DNA of 64,000 nt, taken from positions 124,001 through 188,000 of the forward strand of contig NZ_JASZYS010000004.1 in assembly GCF_030316845.1 (NCBI RefSeq), written 5' to 3'. Positions 1 through 10,753 of the stretch are shown one piece after another (the first letter of the stretch is position 1; each line of letters opens with the position of its first letter). Made by a program: the position numbers and the translations under genes. The stretch is from Variovorax davisae. GTDB taxonomy: Bacteria > Pseudomonadota > Gammaproteobacteria > Burkholderiales > Burkholderiaceae_C. The notes under the pieces are model-generated. The model made no database searches and was not told the origin of the DNA. It saw only the letters and a program-made list of their open reading frames with translations.

Positions 1-21
1 GGGGCGGACAGGGTGCTTCAT
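1..21 (-). CDS. Possible 5' end of a gene cut by the window edge
   Basis: An ATG on the minus strand at 21..19 opens a frame reading MKHPVRP before the sequence ends. It lies 16 bases downstream of the stop codon of the FAD hydroxylase and points the same way, so it could be the next gene of that operon. Seven codons give no family information and there is no clear Shine-Dalgarno sequence. This is a guess based on position alone. Confidence 0.25.
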
Positions 22-37
22 GGTGATGTTCCGGGAA

Positions 38-1153
38 TCACTGCAGGCCCATGGCCTGGCGCGCGATCCAGTTCTTGACGAGCCGTGTGCGGTCGAAACC
101 GCGCATGCCCCAGTTGCGCAGCGCCGGCAGGGGGTCGGCGCTGTGGGCGAAGAGTTGCTGCAGGCCGTCGGTGGCGAGGCTCATCGACAGCACGTCGGTG
201 CGGCGTGCGCGCTCGTAGCGGCGCAGCAGCCGGGCGTCGCCCACGCTGCGCCAGTAGTCGCGGGTGCGGATCACCTCGGCCAGCGCGGCGGCATCGCCCA
301 GGCCCAGGTTCAGGCCCTGGCCGGCCAGCGGATGCACCGTGTGGGCGGCATCGCCGGCCAGCGCCCAGGCGCCGCCGTCGCCGAAGGCGCCGGTCCAGCG
401 GTCGGCGATGGCGCGCTGCAGCGGCCAGGCGCTGCGCTCGCTCGTGAGCCGGAAAGCGCCGAGCGCGTCGTGGCTGGCCTCGCGCAGGGCGGCGGTGAAG
501 GCATCGGCCGGCTGCGCCAGCAAGGTCGGGGCATGGAACTGGTCGACCGACCAGACCAACGCCAGCGAGCGGTCGGTGTCGCCGAGCGGCAGCAGGGCCA
601 GCACCTCGCCCTTGTCGTTGAACCACTGGCGCGCGATGCCGTCGTGCGCCTGCTCGGCTTCGAGCCGGGCGGCGATCGCATGCTGGGGATAGCGCGTGAC
701 CTCGTAGCCGACGCCGAGCGCTTCGCGGGTGGCGCTGATGCGGCCCTCGCAGACCACGGTCAGGGGCGCGCTCACCGGCGCGGCGACCACCTCGACGCGG
801 GGCTGGAAGCGCACGGCGTCGCTCAGCTGCTGTTCGAGCGCCGGAACGTCGACGATCCAGGCCAGCGCATCGACCTTCTGGCGCGCGGCGGAGAATTGCA
901 CCCGCCCGCCTTCGTCGCCATGCACCTGCATCTCGCGCACCGGGGTGGCATGGACCGCGGCGGGCCAGGCGCGCAGCGATTCGAGCAGGGCCTTCGAGGC
1001 GCTGTTGAGCGCATAGGCGCGGACATCCTGGCCGGCCGGCGGCGCGGCGGGCACGACCAGCGCCACGCGCACACGTTCGCGGGCCAGCAGCAGCGCCAGC
1101 GTCCGGCCGACGATGCCGGCGCCGCGAATGCAAACTTCGGGGGGAAGAGCCAT
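38..1153 (-). CDS. UbiH/UbiF/Coq6-family FAD-dependent monooxygenase
   Basis: A 371-residue flavoprotein of the UbiH/VisC/Coq6 group, whose members hydroxylate the aromatic ring of ubiquinone precursors at the membrane. The N-terminus carries the FAD-binding GAGIVG glycine motif at residues 11-16. A second flavin motif, GDAAHTVHPLAGQG, lies near residues 266-280 and is the hallmark of the family. The start at 1153 was chosen because it places the Rossmann motif at the usual distance from the N-terminus; the open frame runs further upstream but that part is not family-like. No good Shine-Dalgarno sequence precedes it. It diverges from the MOSC gene. Which ring position it acts on cannot be read from the sequence. 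Confidence 0.85.
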   Translation of the reverse strand: MALPPEVCIRGAGIVGRTLALLLARERVRVALVVPAAPPAGQDVRAYALNSASKALLESLRAWPAAVHATPVREMQVHGDEGGRVQFSAARQKVDALAWIVDVPALEQQLSDAVRFQPRVEVVAAPVSAPLTVVCEGRISATREALGVGYEVTRYPQHAIAARLEAEQAHDGIARQWFNDKGEVLALLPLGDTDRSLALVWSVDQFHAPTLLAQPADAFTAALREASHDALGAFRLTSERSAWPLQRAIADRWTGAFGDGGAWALAGDAAHTVHPLAGQGLNLGLGDAAALAEVIRTRDYWRSVGDARLLRRYERARRTDVLSMSLATDGLQQLFAHSADPLPALRNWGMRGFDRTRLVKNWIARQAMGLQ

Positions 1154-1226
1154 CGCCAGATTGTAGGAGGAGCCTCGCCGGAGGCGGTGTGCAGGACAAT
1201 CGCGCTTCTTGAAAAGGATTCGACCC

Positions 1227-2108
1227 GTGAATGCTGCCGATTTCGATCTCCAGGCCACCATCGCCCGTCTGTTCGTCTACCCGGTCAAGTCCTGCGCCGG
1301 CGTCGCGCTGGACGAAGCCCTGCTGATCGAGACCGGGCTGGAATTCGACCGCGCCTGGATGGTGGTGGACGCCCAGGGCGAATTCGTCAGCCAGCGCGAA
1401 CTGCCGCGCATGGCGCTGGTCCGGCCGCAGCTGAAGCACTCCGAGATGGTGCTGCGCGCGCCCGGCATGCTGGCGCTGCACATCGCCTTCGACCGGGTCG
1501 AGCAGCCGGTCCGCGCCAAGGTCTGGAAGGACGAGGTCGCGGCCTACGACATGGGCGACATCGCGGCCCAGTGGTTCAGCGACTTTCTGTCGGAGCCCGG
1601 GCGGCCGCAGAAGCTGCGCATGGTGCGCTTCGACCCCGAGCAGCGGCGCCTGTCGAGCCTGAAATGGACCGAAGGCGTCGAGGCCCTGAACCAGTTCGCC
1701 GACGGCTTCCCGCTGCTGGTCGCAAGCGAGGGCTCACTGGCGGAGTTGAACGCGAAGCTGGCGGCGGCCGGCCATCCGGCGGTCGGCATCGAGCGGTTCC
1801 GGCCCAACATCGTGCTGGCCGGCGTCGAGGCGCACGACGAGGACCGCGTCGAGACCCTGCACATCGCGACCGCCGAGGGCGAGGTGCTGATGCGGCCGGT
1901 CAAGCCCTGCGCGCGCTGCCCGATCCCCGACATCGACCCGCTGACCGCCGTCAGCAGCCCCGAGGTGGGCGACATGCTGCGCACCTACCGTTCGGACCCA
2001 CGGGTCGATGGCGCCATCACTTTCGGCATGAATGCGATCGTGCTGCAGGGGCTGGAGCATGCGCTGCGGGTCGGCCAGTCGGTGGGCGGCAACCTGCGCT
2101 TCGAGTGA
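1227..2108 (+). CDS. MOSC domain protein (YcbX-like, without ferredoxin domain)
   Basis: A 293-residue protein with an N-terminal MOSC beta-barrel domain (VYPVKSCAG near residue 18) followed by the MOSC domain, which contains the conserved cysteine in [13 protein letters not shown] near residues 228-240. MOSC proteins bind molybdenum cofactor or transfer sulfur to it. E. coli YcbX carries an extra 2Fe-2S ferredoxin domain at its C-terminus, which is absent here because the protein ends just after the MOSC fold. The GTG at 1227 was preferred over an upstream TTG at 1209 because an AAAAGGA ribosome-binding site sits eight bases before it. It is transcribed divergently from the FAD hydroxylase. 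Confidence 0.85.
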   Translation: MNAADFDLQATIARLFVYPVKSCAGVALDEALLIETGLEFDRAWMVVDAQGEFVSQRELPRMALVRPQLKHSEMVLRAPGMLALHIAFDRVEQPVRAKVWKDEVAAYDMGDIAAQWFSDFLSEPGRPQKLRMVRFDPEQRRLSSLKWTEGVEALNQFADGFPLLVASEGSLAELNAKLAAAGHPAVGIERFRPNIVLAGVEAHDEDRVETLHIATAEGEVLMRPVKPCARCPIPDIDPLTAVSSPEVGDMLRTYRSDPRVDGAITFGMNAIVLQGLEHALRVGQSVGGNLRFE

Positions 2109-2135
2109 CGCCCGGCGCCGGCCCGATGCCGGGCG
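2109..2135 (+). terminator. GC-rich hairpin directly after the MOSC stop codon
   Basis: An eight-base-pair perfect stem (CGCCCGGC / GCCGGGCG) with an 11-base loop starts at the base after the stop codon. It has no T-run, so it is either a weak terminator or an RNA-stabilising structure. Confidence 0.4.
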
Positions 2136-2137
2136 CC

Positions 2138-2143
2138 TAAAAT
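2138..2143 (+). promoter_or_regulatory. Candidate -10 box for ychF
   Basis: TAAAAT lies 35 bases before the ychF start codon, immediately after the hairpin that closes the MOSC gene. No convincing -35 hexamer is present at the right distance, so the call rests on the -10 box and its position. Confidence 0.4.
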
Positions 2144-2178
2144 ACCCGGTTACCCCCAGATTTCTGAAAGCACCCGCC

Positions 2179-3270
2179 ATGAGCCTCCAGTGCGGCATCG
2201 TCGGCCTGCCCAACGTCGGCAAGTCCACCCTCTTCAATGCCTTGACCAAGGCAGGCATCGCGGCCGAGAACTACCCCTTCTGCACCATCGAGCCCAATGT
2301 GGGCGTGGTCGAGGTGCCCGACCCGCGGCTGGCCCAACTGAGCGACATCGTCCAGCCCGAGCGCGTGGTGCCGGCGATCGTCGAGTTCGTCGATATCGCC
2401 GGCCTGGTCGCCGGCGCCAGCCAGGGCGAGGGGCTGGGCAACCAGTTCCTGGCCCACATCCGCGAGACCGACGCCATCGTCAACGTGGTGCGCTGCTTCG
2501 AGGACGACAACGTGATCCACGTGGCCGGCAAGGTCGACCCGATCTCCGACATCGAGGTGATCCAGACCGAGCTCTGCCTGGCCGACCTGTCGACCGTCGA
2601 GAAGGCGCTGCACCGCCACACCAAGACCGCCCGCTCGGGCGACAAGGAAGCCATCAAGCTGGTGGCCCTGCTCGAGAAGTGCCAGGCGGCGTTGAACGAG
2701 AACAAGCCGGTGCGCTCGATCGAGTTCAGCAAGGAAGACAAGCCGCTGGTCAAGCAGTTCTCGCTGATCACCGCCAAGCCGGCGATGTTCGTCGGCAACG
2801 TGGCCGAGGACGGCTTCGAGAACAACCCCTTCCTCGACCGCCTGCGCGAATACGCCGCGGCACAGAACGCGCCGGTGGTGGCCATCTGCGCCAAGATCGA
2901 GGCCGAACTGGCCGACATGGACGACGAGGACCGCAAGATGTTCCTGGCCGAGATCGGCCAGGAGGAGCCCGGCCTGAACCGCCTGATCCGCGCCGCCTAC
3001 ACGCTGCTGGGGCTGCAGACCTACTTCACGGCCGGCGTCAAGGAAGTGCGCGCCTGGACCATCCACATCGGCGACACCGGCCCGCAGGCGGCCGGCGTGA
3101 TCCACACCGATTTCGAGAAGGGCTACATCCGGGCCCAGACCATCGCCTTCAACGACTTCATCGCCTTCAAGGGCGAACAGGGCGCCAAGGACGCGGGCAA
3201 GATGCGCGCCGAAGGCAAGGACTACGTCGTCAAGGATGGCGACGTGATGAACTTCCTGTTCAGCTCCTGA
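2179..3270 (+). CDS. ychF: Redox-regulated ATPase YchF (Obg-like)
   Basis: A 363-residue protein, the same length as E. coli YchF. The P-loop GLPNVGKS is at residues 9-16, and the base-recognition motif reads NVAE (N207) where true GTPases have NKxD. That change is typical of YchF and explains its preference for ATP. A C-terminal TGS domain follows. YchF is a universally conserved translation-associated ATPase that binds ribosomes and is linked to the oxidative stress response. The glutathione transferase gene follows eight bases downstream and is probably co-transcribed. Confidence 0.97.
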   Translation: MSLQCGIVGLPNVGKSTLFNALTKAGIAAENYPFCTIEPNVGVVEVPDPRLAQLSDIVQPERVVPAIVEFVDIAGLVAGASQGEGLGNQFLAHIRETDAIVNVVRCFEDDNVIHVAGKVDPISDIEVIQTELCLADLSTVEKALHRHTKTARSGDKEAIKLVALLEKCQAALNENKPVRSIEFSKEDKPLVKQFSLITAKPAMFVGNVAEDGFENNPFLDRLREYAAAQNAPVVAICAKIEAELADMDDEDRKMFLAEIGQEEPGLNRLIRAAYTLLGLQTYFTAGVKEVRAWTIHIGDTGPQAAGVIHTDFEKGYIRAQTIAFNDFIAFKGEQGAKDAGKMRAEGKDYVVKDGDVMNFLFSS

Positions 3271-3278
3271 GCGCGGCG

Positions 3279-3953
3279 ATGATCACGGTCCACCACCTCA
3301 ACAATTCGCGCTCGCAGCGCGTGCTCTGGCTGCTCGAGGAACTCGATCTGCCCTACGAGGTGGTGCGCTACCAGCGCGACGCCAAGACCATGCTCGCGCC
3401 GCCCGAACTCAAGAAGGTGCATCCGCTGGGCAAGTCGCCGGTGGTCACCACCGACGAGGGCATGGTGTTGGCCGAGTCGGGCGCCATCATCGAGACCCTG
3501 GTCGAGCACTACGGCGACGGCCGGCTGTCGCCCGTGGCCGGGACGCCCGAGGCCCTGCGCTACCGCTACTGGCTGCACTACGCCGAAGGCTCGGCCATGC
3601 CGCCGCTGCTGCTCAAGCTGATGTTCGACCGGGTCGAGAAGGCGAAGATGCCGTTCTTCGCCAGGCCGATCGCCAAGGGCATCGCCGACAAGGCCCGTGC
3701 GGCCTTCATCCTGCCGAGCCTCAAGACCCACCTCGACTTCATGGAGGGCGAACTCGGCAAGAGCGAGTGGTTCGCCGGCGACGCCTTCACCGGCGCCGAC
3801 ATCCAGATGAGCTTTCCGGTCGAGGCCGCGCGGGCCCGCGGCGGGCTCGACGCCTCGCGGCCTAAGCTGATGGCCTGGCTCGAGCGCATCCATGCGCGCC
3901 CGGCCTACCAGCGGGCGCTGGAGCGCGGCGGCCCCTACGGCCTGCTGAGCTGA
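3279..3953 (+). CDS. Glutathione S-transferase
   Basis: A 224-residue protein with an N-terminal thioredoxin-like domain (MITVHHLNNSRSQRVLWLLE), in which Ser near residue 11 is the likely glutathione-activating residue. The PVV cis-proline (residues about 56-58) and the ESGAII glutathione-binding motif follow. An all-helical C-terminal domain contains the GDAFTGADIQMSF capping box. It is a cytosolic detoxification enzyme of the beta/theta-like bacterial type; the substrate is unknown. It sits eight bases after ychF. YchF in other bacteria is linked to peroxide stress, so co-transcription is plausible, but no functional link is shown by the sequence. Confidence 0.9.
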   Translation: MITVHHLNNSRSQRVLWLLEELDLPYEVVRYQRDAKTMLAPPELKKVHPLGKSPVVTTDEGMVLAESGAIIETLVEHYGDGRLSPVAGTPEALRYRYWLHYAEGSAMPPLLLKLMFDRVEKAKMPFFARPIAKGIADKARAAFILPSLKTHLDFMEGELGKSEWFAGDAFTGADIQMSFPVEAARARGGLDASRPKLMAWLERIHARPAYQRALERGGPYGLLS

Positions 3954-3960
3954 CGCCGGC

Positions 3961-4434
3961 TCAGTTGTTCGGCCAGATGTAGAGCAGCGCCACCGTCATC
4001 GTGACGTAGCGCGCGAACTTGCCGATCGCCATGTAGAACACGCAGGGCCAGAAGGACAACTTGAGCCAGCCGGCGACCGCGCACAGCGGATCGCCGACGA
4101 TCGGCAGCCAGGCCAGCAGGCAGGCCTTGGGCCCGAGCCGCTCCAGCCAGCCCAGCACCCGCAGGTGGTGCTTCGAATGCGAATACTTGTCCGCCACCTT
4201 GTGGGCGCCATAGCCCATCCACCAGTCGACGACGCCGCCCAAGGTGTTGCCGATTGTGGCGACCGCGATGGCCGGCCAGAACATGTCCGGGTTGAGCTTG
4301 AGCAGGCCGAACAGCACCGGCTCCGACCCCACCGGCAGCAGCGTCGCCGAGACGAAGGCGGCTATGAACACCGTACTGAGCCCGTACTGTGGAAGCGCCA
4401 GGAGCGCCAGGAGGGAGTCGAGCCAAGCTTGCAT
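3961..4434 (-). CDS. YqaA/DedA-family small membrane protein
   Basis: A 157-residue protein with several hydrophobic segments, related to E. coli YqaA, a short relative of the DedA membrane-protein superfamily. The N-terminal half has VSATLLPVGSEPVLFG, and the central part contains GNTLGGVVDWWMGYGA, matching the G-rich segment conserved in this family. DedA proteins are implicated in lipid carrier recycling and membrane homeostasis; YqaA itself is not well characterised. The start at 4434 excludes an upstream Arg-rich stretch that does not look like membrane protein. It converges with the glutathione transferase gene and diverges from dusB. Confidence 0.82.
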   Translation of the reverse strand: MQAWLDSLLALLALPQYGLSTVFIAAFVSATLLPVGSEPVLFGLLKLNPDMFWPAIAVATIGNTLGGVVDWWMGYGAHKVADKYSHSKHHLRVLGWLERLGPKACLLAWLPIVGDPLCAVAGWLKLSFWPCVFYMAIGKFARYVTMTVALLYIWPNN

Positions 4435-4556
4435 AGGTGTGCGCGCAGTATAGAAAGGCGCGGGCCGGCCGCGGCGTAGGCGAGAACCCTCATCTTTGGC
4501 GCCGCCCCGGCGCGCCGAGGGTGCAAATCGTTTCAGCCGAAGGCGCGCCGCGCCGC

Positions 4557-4562
4557 TACAAT
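4557..4562 (+). promoter_or_regulatory. Candidate -10 box for the dusB-fis operon
   Basis: TACAAT lies 43 bases upstream of the dusB ATG in the 171-base divergent gap between yqaA and dusB. No matching -35 hexamer is visible. Confidence 0.35.
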
Positions 4563-4605
4563 CGTGCCTCATTTTTCAGCAGCCCAGCGCGCGCCAACCT
4601 CCTCC

Positions 4606-5664
4606 ATGACCCTGCAGATCGGCCATATCGCGCTGGAAAACAGCCTGTTCGTCGCCCCCATGGCGGGCGTCACGGACCGGCCGTTCCGCATGCTGTGCCG
4701 CGAACTCGGCGCCGGCTACGCGGTGAGCGAGATGGTCACCTCGCGCAAGGAGCTGTGGGGCACGCTGAAGACCTCGCGCCGCGCCAATCACGACGGCGAA
4801 CCCGGCCCCATCTCGGTGCAGATCGCCGGTACCGATGCGGACATGATGTTCGAGGCCGCGCAATACAACATCGACCGCGGTGCGCAGATCATCGACATCA
4901 ACATGGGATGCCCGGCCAAGAAGGTCTGCAACAAGTGGGCCGGCTCGGCCTTGATGCGCGACGAGCCCCTGGCGCTCGAGATCGCGGAGGCGGTGGTCCG
5001 TGCTGCGCTGCCGCACGGCGTGCCGGTCACGCTCAAGATGCGCACCGGCTGGAGCGAAGACAGTCGCAACGCCGTGGCACTGGCGCGCCGCTTCGAGCAG
5101 GCCGGCGTGCAGATGCTGACGGTGCACGGCCGCACGCGCGAGCAGGGCTACAAGGGCCGGGCCGAATACGACACCATCGCGGCGGTCAAGGCCGCGGTGC
5201 GCATTCCGGTTGTCGCCAACGGCGACATCACTTCACCAGAGAAAGCGCGCGACGTTCTGGCGCTGACCGGCGCGGACGCCATCATGGTCGGCCGCGCCGC
5301 GCAGGGCCGGCCGTGGATCTTCCGCGAGATCGCCCACTTCCTCGATACAGGCACGCATCGGGCCCCGCCGTTGGTGGCCGAAGTGCGTCGACTCATGCTG
5401 GACCACCTGAAGGAGCACTACGCCCTCTATGGCGACTACAGCGGCGTGCGAACGGCGCGCAAGCACATCGGCTGGTATGTGCGCGCGCTTCCCGGTGGCG
5501 AGGCGTTCCGCTCGGCGATGAACGCGATCGAGGATTGCGATGCGCAGTGGCGCGCCGTGGCCGGGTTCTTCGACACGCTGGCGGGGCAGATGGACCGCAT
5601 TCCTGCCGCAGCCGAGGGCGCGCTCGATCCGCTGGACGAACAGGCAGCCGACGCACTGGCGTAA
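4606..5664 (+). CDS. dusB: tRNA-dihydrouridine synthase B
   Basis: A 352-residue FMN-dependent TIM-barrel enzyme that reduces uridine to dihydrouridine in tRNA D-loops. Hallmarks are the N-terminal APMAGVTDRPFR, the catalytic-cysteine segment NMGCPAKKVCNKWAGSAL near residues 98-115, GRTREQGYKG, and the FMN phosphate-binding GDI and GRAAQGRPW segments. The start at 4606 matches the usual DusB N-terminus (MTLQIGHI); upstream in-frame codons do not resemble the family. The fis gene follows 34 bases downstream. The dusB-fis pairing is conserved across gamma- and betaproteobacteria, which identifies this paralogue as DusB rather than DusA or DusC. Confidence 0.95.
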   Translation: MTLQIGHIALENSLFVAPMAGVTDRPFRMLCRELGAGYAVSEMVTSRKELWGTLKTSRRANHDGEPGPISVQIAGTDADMMFEAAQYNIDRGAQIIDINMGCPAKKVCNKWAGSALMRDEPLALEIAEAVVRAALPHGVPVTLKMRTGWSEDSRNAVALARRFEQAGVQMLTVHGRTREQGYKGRAEYDTIAAVKAAVRIPVVANGDITSPEKARDVLALTGADAIMVGRAAQGRPWIFREIAHFLDTGTHRAPPLVAEVRRLMLDHLKEHYALYGDYSGVRTARKHIGWYVRALPGGEAFRSAMNAIEDCDAQWRAVAGFFDTLAGQMDRIPAAAEGALDPLDEQAADALA

Positions 5665-5698
5665 GAAGACCAGAACAAGAGGAGAAGAAGAGAAGGCC

Positions 5699-5935
5699 AT
5701 GAGCAAGAAACACATCGAAGACTGCGTACGCAGCAGCCTGGACAGCTATTTCCGCGACCTCCGCGGCACCGAACCCGACGGCATGTACGAGATGCTCGTG
5801 CGGGTGGTCGAGAAACCCCTGCTCGACGTCGTCATGACGCGCGCCGAGGGCAACCAATCCAAGGCCGCGCAATGGCTCGGCCTCAACCGAAACACGCTGC
5901 GCAAGAAGCTGGTCGAACACAAACTCTTGAAGTAA
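5699..5935 (+). CDS. fis: Fis-family nucleoid-associated DNA-binding protein
   Basis: A 78-residue protein that is almost entirely the Fis DNA-binding domain. It ends in the helix-turn-helix GNQSKAAQWLGLNRNTLRKK, very close to the Fis consensus. It is about 20 residues shorter than E. coli Fis (98 aa) and so lacks most of the N-terminal beta-hairpin arm that contacts site-specific recombinases; this short form is usual in betaproteobacteria. Fis bends DNA and modulates rRNA, tRNA and growth-phase genes. It lies between dusB and purH, and the six-base gap to purH suggests that all three are transcribed together. Confidence 0.95.
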   Translation: MSKKHIEDCVRSSLDSYFRDLRGTEPDGMYEMLVRVVEKPLLDVVMTRAEGNQSKAAQWLGLNRNTLRKKLVEHKLLK

Positions 5936-5941
5936 CTCCCG

Positions 5942-7506
<1,565 letters not shown>

Positions 7507-7513
<7 letters not shown>

Positions 7514-7986
7514 CCGGCGCTGCCGTCCGAAAAACGGTACTTCAGCTGGAAGCTGATGGCGCCGTAGAGCTTGTCCCGGATGCTGGGGATGATCGCGATG
7601 TTCAATCCCCAGTGCCTGCCCTCGATCGCCGCGGTCGGGATCAGGGCCGGGAACCAGCCGCCGTTGTTGGTCATCTGGTAGCCGTCGAAGCCGCCCACCA
7701 CGGCGCCGAGCTTCACGCCGTGGAATTCGAAGGGCATCACGTACAGGCCGATGTAGTTCGAGTACGCGCGGTCGCTGTTGCGGAAGCGGCCGGCGGTGAC
7801 CGAGAAGGTCTTGTCGATCGGCCACTCGATGCCGATGCCCGGGTTGGCGTCTTCCAGCCCCTTGTTGCGGTCGAAATGCAGCGAATAGAAGCCCGGGTTG
7901 ACCCAGACCTGGCTGATGTCGGCCTGCGCGCAGGCCAGGCCGGGCAGCAGCAGGCACGCGCCTGCCAGGAGCGATGGCAGCTTCAC
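7507..7986 (-). CDS. Small secreted, outer-membrane-barrel-like protein
   Basis: A 159-residue protein with a clear signal peptide ([20 protein letters not shown], probable cleavage after ACA at about residue 20). The mature part is rich in alternating aromatic and glycine residues, with segments such as [31 protein letters not shown] and ISFQLKYRF that suggest an eight-stranded outer membrane beta-barrel. The C-terminal strands weakly recall lipid A palmitoyltransferase PagP, but its active-site pattern could not be confirmed, so no enzymatic function is claimed. The gene ends inside the purH stop region (convergent overlap) and starts five bases after hemL ends, so it is probably read through from hemL. 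Confidence 0.7.
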
Positions 7987-7991
7987 GGCGG

Positions 7992-9269
7992 CTACAGCGT
8001 CTTGAAGATCTGGCGCGCCGCCTCGATGCTGGCGGCGATGTCGCCGTCGCTGTGGGCGGCGCTCACGAAGCCCGCCTCATAGAGCGCCGGCGCGATGTAG
8101 ACGCCGCGCTCCAGCAGGCCGTGGAACAGCGTGTTGAACCTGGTGCCGTCGCTCTTCATCACGGCCGTGTAGTTCTGCGGCAGCGCGTCCAGCAGGAAGA
8201 AGCCGAACATGCCGCCTTCGCTGTCGGCGCAGAAGGGCACGCCCTCGGCGGCCGCGGCGGCCTTCAGGCCGTCGACCAGCGCGCGGGTCTTGGTCGACAG
8301 CGCCTCGTAGAAGCCCGGCTTGGCGATCTCTTTCAGCGTGGCCAGCCCGCAGGCGGTCGCCACCGGGTTGCCCGACAGGGTGCCGGCCTGGTAGACCGGC
8401 CCCATCGGCGCCAGCTGTTCCATGATCGCGCGCGGGCCGCCGAAGGCCGCCAGCGGCATGCCGCCGCCGATCACCTTGCCCAGCACCGTGAGGTCGGGCG
8501 TCACGCCCAGCACGCCCTGGGCGCCGCGCAGGCCGACGCGGAAGCCGGTCATCACCTCGTCGAACACCAGCAGGGCACCGTATTGCGTGCACAGTTCGCG
8601 GCAGCGCTTGGCGAAGGCGGCGCTGGCGCGCACGAAGTTCATGTTGCCGGCGATCGCCTCGATCATCAGGCAGGCGATCTCGTGGCCGTGCAGCGTGAAG
8701 GCTTCCTCGAGCTGGGCCAGGTTGTTGTATTCGAGCACCAGCGTGTGCTGCACCACCTCGGGCGGCACGCCGGCCGAGGTCGGGTTGCCGAAGGTCGCCA
8801 GGCCCGAGCCGGCCTTGACCAGCAGGGCGTCGGCATGGCCGTGGTAGCAGCCTTCGAACTTGATGATGTATTTGCGGCCGGTGGCGCCGCGGGCCAGGCG
8901 CAGCGCGCTCATCGCGGCTTCGGTGCCCGAGCTCACCAGGCGCACCATCTCCATCGACGGCACCAGCGCCAGGATGGCTTCGGCCAGTTCGATCTCGCGC
9001 TCGGTCGGGGCGCCGAACGAGAAGCCCTCGGTCACGGCGCGCTGCACCGCTTCGACCACCGCCGGATGGCCATGGCCGAGGATCATCGGGCCCCAGGAGC
9101 CGATGTAGTCGATGTAGCGCTTGTCGTCGGCGTCCCAGAAGTACGCGCCCTGCGCGCGCTTCACGAAGCGCGGCGTGCCGCCGACCGCCTTGAAGGCCCG
9201 CACCGGCGAATTCACGCCTCCGGGAATGACGGCGCGGGCGCGCTCGAAGAGGATCTCGTTCTGGTCCAT
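7992..9269 (-). CDS. hemL: Glutamate-1-semialdehyde 2,1-aminomutase
   Basis: A 425-residue PLP-dependent aminomutase that makes 5-aminolevulinate for haem synthesis. The start at 9269 was chosen because it places [12 protein letters not shown] at the same position as in E. coli HemL and makes the PLP lysine in [10 protein letters not shown] residue 265, the E. coli number. In-frame ATGs at 9278 and 9296 are possible alternatives. Other family landmarks are [13 protein letters not shown] and FDEVMTGFR, the second containing the PLP-binding Asp. A small secreted protein follows directly downstream, and an HMP-kinase-like gene lies upstream on the same strand. Confidence 0.96.
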   Translation of the reverse strand: MDQNEILFERARAVIPGGVNSPVRAFKAVGGTPRFVKRAQGAYFWDADDKRYIDYIGSWGPMILGHGHPAVVEAVQRAVTEGFSFGAPTEREIELAEAILALVPSMEMVRLVSSGTEAAMSALRLARGATGRKYIIKFEGCYHGHADALLVKAGSGLATFGNPTSAGVPPEVVQHTLVLEYNNLAQLEEAFTLHGHEIACLMIEAIAGNMNFVRASAAFAKRCRELCTQYGALLVFDEVMTGFRVGLRGAQGVLGVTPDLTVLGKVIGGGMPLAAFGGPRAIMEQLAPMGPVYQAGTLSGNPVATACGLATLKEIAKPGFYEALSTKTRALVDGLKAAAAAEGVPFCADSEGGMFGFFLLDALPQNYTAVMKSDGTRFNTLFHGLLERGVYIAPALYEAGFVSAAHSDGDIAASIEAARQIFKTL

Positions 9270-9427
9270 GTTTGGCATTGGCAGAGTATCTTTCATGTCG
9301 CTTGCCGCGGCCGGCGAAGCCAGGCCCGTTGGTGAAACACCGCGGAACCGGCTTCGCCGGGCCGCTGGTGTTGCCCCCCGGCAGGGGGTGGGAGGGCTAC
9401 ACGCAGTGAGCCCGACCTGGGGGCGAG

Positions 9428-10393
9428 CTAATGTCTGGTGTCGTGGGGAGGGAGGGCGAAGTCGGTCGGCGACGCGAGGTCGTCATTGTCCTCGTCCTCG
9501 TCATCCTCGGGCTGGGCCCAGAACAGGCGGTCGGGCAGCACATGGCCCATGCCGGGCCGGAAACCGGCGTCGAGGCAGCGGTCCATGTAGCTGAGCGCCT
9601 CGCTGGTGGCGGCAACCAGGTCGGTGCCGCTGGCGAGCAGCGCCGCCAGCGCGGCCGACAGGGTGTCGCCGGCGCCGGCGAACACGGCGTCCAGCCGCTC
9701 GTACTTCTCGCTCGCCAGCACCGCCTGCGGCGAGGCCAGCACGTTGTCGATGAACTGGTCCGGCAGCATCAGCCCGGTCACCAGGGTGTAGGGCACGCCG
9801 AATTCCCCGGCCGCCATCGCGATGTCGCGCGCCGTCGGCGGCCGCTCGCCGCTCCAGTCGGGCAGCAGCCAGCGCCACAGCGTGCTGTGGTTGCCGACCA
9901 GCACCGTGGTCTGCGGCAGCACCAGGTCGCGAAAGGCATCGAGGTAGGCCTCGATCTGGGCGTCCTCCCACCACGAGAGGTTCGGCATGTAGGCGACCAC
10001 CGGTACCTCCGGGTAGTCGGTCGCGGTCTCGGCCACGGTGCTGAGGTTCTCGGGCGAACCGACGAAGCCGACCTTGATCAGCTGCACCTCGACGTCCTCC
10101 AGGATTGAACGCGCCTGCTCGGCCACCGCCTCCTCGTCGAAGGCGAAGTGGTCGAAGATCTCGGCCGTGTCGCGCGCGTAGGCGCCGGTCACCACCGCCA
10201 GCATGTGGGCGCCGACCGAGGCCATGGCCAGGGCGTCGCCGCCCAGCCCGCCGGCCCCACTCGGATCGCTGGCATTGAAGACCAGCACGCAGGGTGGGTT
10301 CAAATCGGCGTCGTCGGTTTCGGTGTCGTCCGAGGGGTCGGTAAGATCGCTCACTTTGCGGTCGTGCTCTGGTGGTAGTAGATAAGTTTTCAT
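9428..10393 (-). CDS. ThiD-like hydroxymethylpyrimidine (phosphate) kinase of the ribokinase superfamily
   Basis: A 321-residue protein resembling HMP/HMP-P kinases of thiamin synthesis. It has the N-terminal substrate region [20 protein letters not shown], equivalent to the classical GSDPSGGAG motif, and the ribokinase anion hole with catalytic Asp in [17 protein letters not shown]. It diverges from textbook ThiD: about 30 polar and acidic residues precede the fold, and the C-terminus is a highly acidic tail ([12 protein letters not shown]). The ATG at 10393 (MKTYLLPP) is preferred over an upstream TTG. It diverges from the rubredoxin gene and lies upstream of hemL. The assignment to thiamin synthesis is by family; another small-molecule kinase role is possible. 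Confidence 0.75.
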   Translation of the reverse strand: MKTYLLPPEHDRKVSDLTDPSDDTETDDADLNPPCVLVFNASDPSGAGGLGGDALAMASVGAHMLAVVTGAYARDTAEIFDHFAFDEEAVAEQARSILEDVEVQLIKVGFVGSPENLSTVAETATDYPEVPVVAYMPNLSWWEDAQIEAYLDAFRDLVLPQTTVLVGNHSTLWRWLLPDWSGERPPTARDIAMAAGEFGVPYTLVTGLMLPDQFIDNVLASPQAVLASEKYERLDAVFAGAGDTLSAALAALLASGTDLVAATSEALSYMDRCLDAGFRPGMGHVLPDRLFWAQPEDDEDEDNDDLASPTDFALPPHDTRH

Positions 10394-10504
10394 ACTCAAA
10401 TCAGGGCTCAACAGATGGTGGCATAACTGAGACGCTTGTCACGCGAATTGTTGATACGTTTGGATACGATCGTTGCATTTGATGAACAGGGACCTTAAGC
10501 TGCG

Positions 10505-10675
10505 ATGAATACGAAAACCTGGATGTGCCTGATTTGTGGGTGGATCTATGACGAGGCGGTCGGCGTGCCAGAGGATGGTATTGCGGCCGGCACGGCATGG
10601 GCGGATGTTCCGATGAACTGGACCTGCCCGGAATGCGGGGCACGCAAGGAAGATTTCGAGATGGTTGAGATCTGA
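10505..10675 (+). CDS. Rubredoxin
   Basis: A 56-residue protein containing the two rubredoxin metal-binding knuckles, [11 protein letters not shown] at residues 7-17 and [11 protein letters not shown] at residues 41-51. The four cysteines (8, 11, 41, 44) bind a single iron. The central [14 protein letters not shown] is the typical FEDLPDDWxCP region. Rubredoxins carry single electrons, for example to alkane hydroxylase or in oxygen and peroxide detoxification, but no obvious redox partner is adjacent. It is divergent from the ThiD-like kinase and precedes the pil chemosensory cluster. A GC-rich hairpin follows it. Confidence 0.95.
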   Translation: MNTKTWMCLICGWIYDEAVGVPEDGIAAGTAWADVPMNWTCPECGARKEDFEMVEI

Positions 10676-10698
10676 AGCATGGCATAGGGCCGCGCTTC

Positions 10699-10720
10699 CT
10701 GCGCTCCCGAGGGAGCGCAG
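10699..10720 (+). terminator. Perfect 10-bp hairpin between rubredoxin and pilG
   Basis: CTGCGCTCCC and GGGAGCGCAG form a perfect 10-base-pair stem with a two-base centre, 24 bases after the rubredoxin stop. There is no T-tract, so it is a terminator-like or RNA-stabilising structure rather than a classical terminator. Confidence 0.45.
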
Positions 10721-10753
10721 CGGTCTGCAAGGTGTCATACAGGAGCGGTGCGA

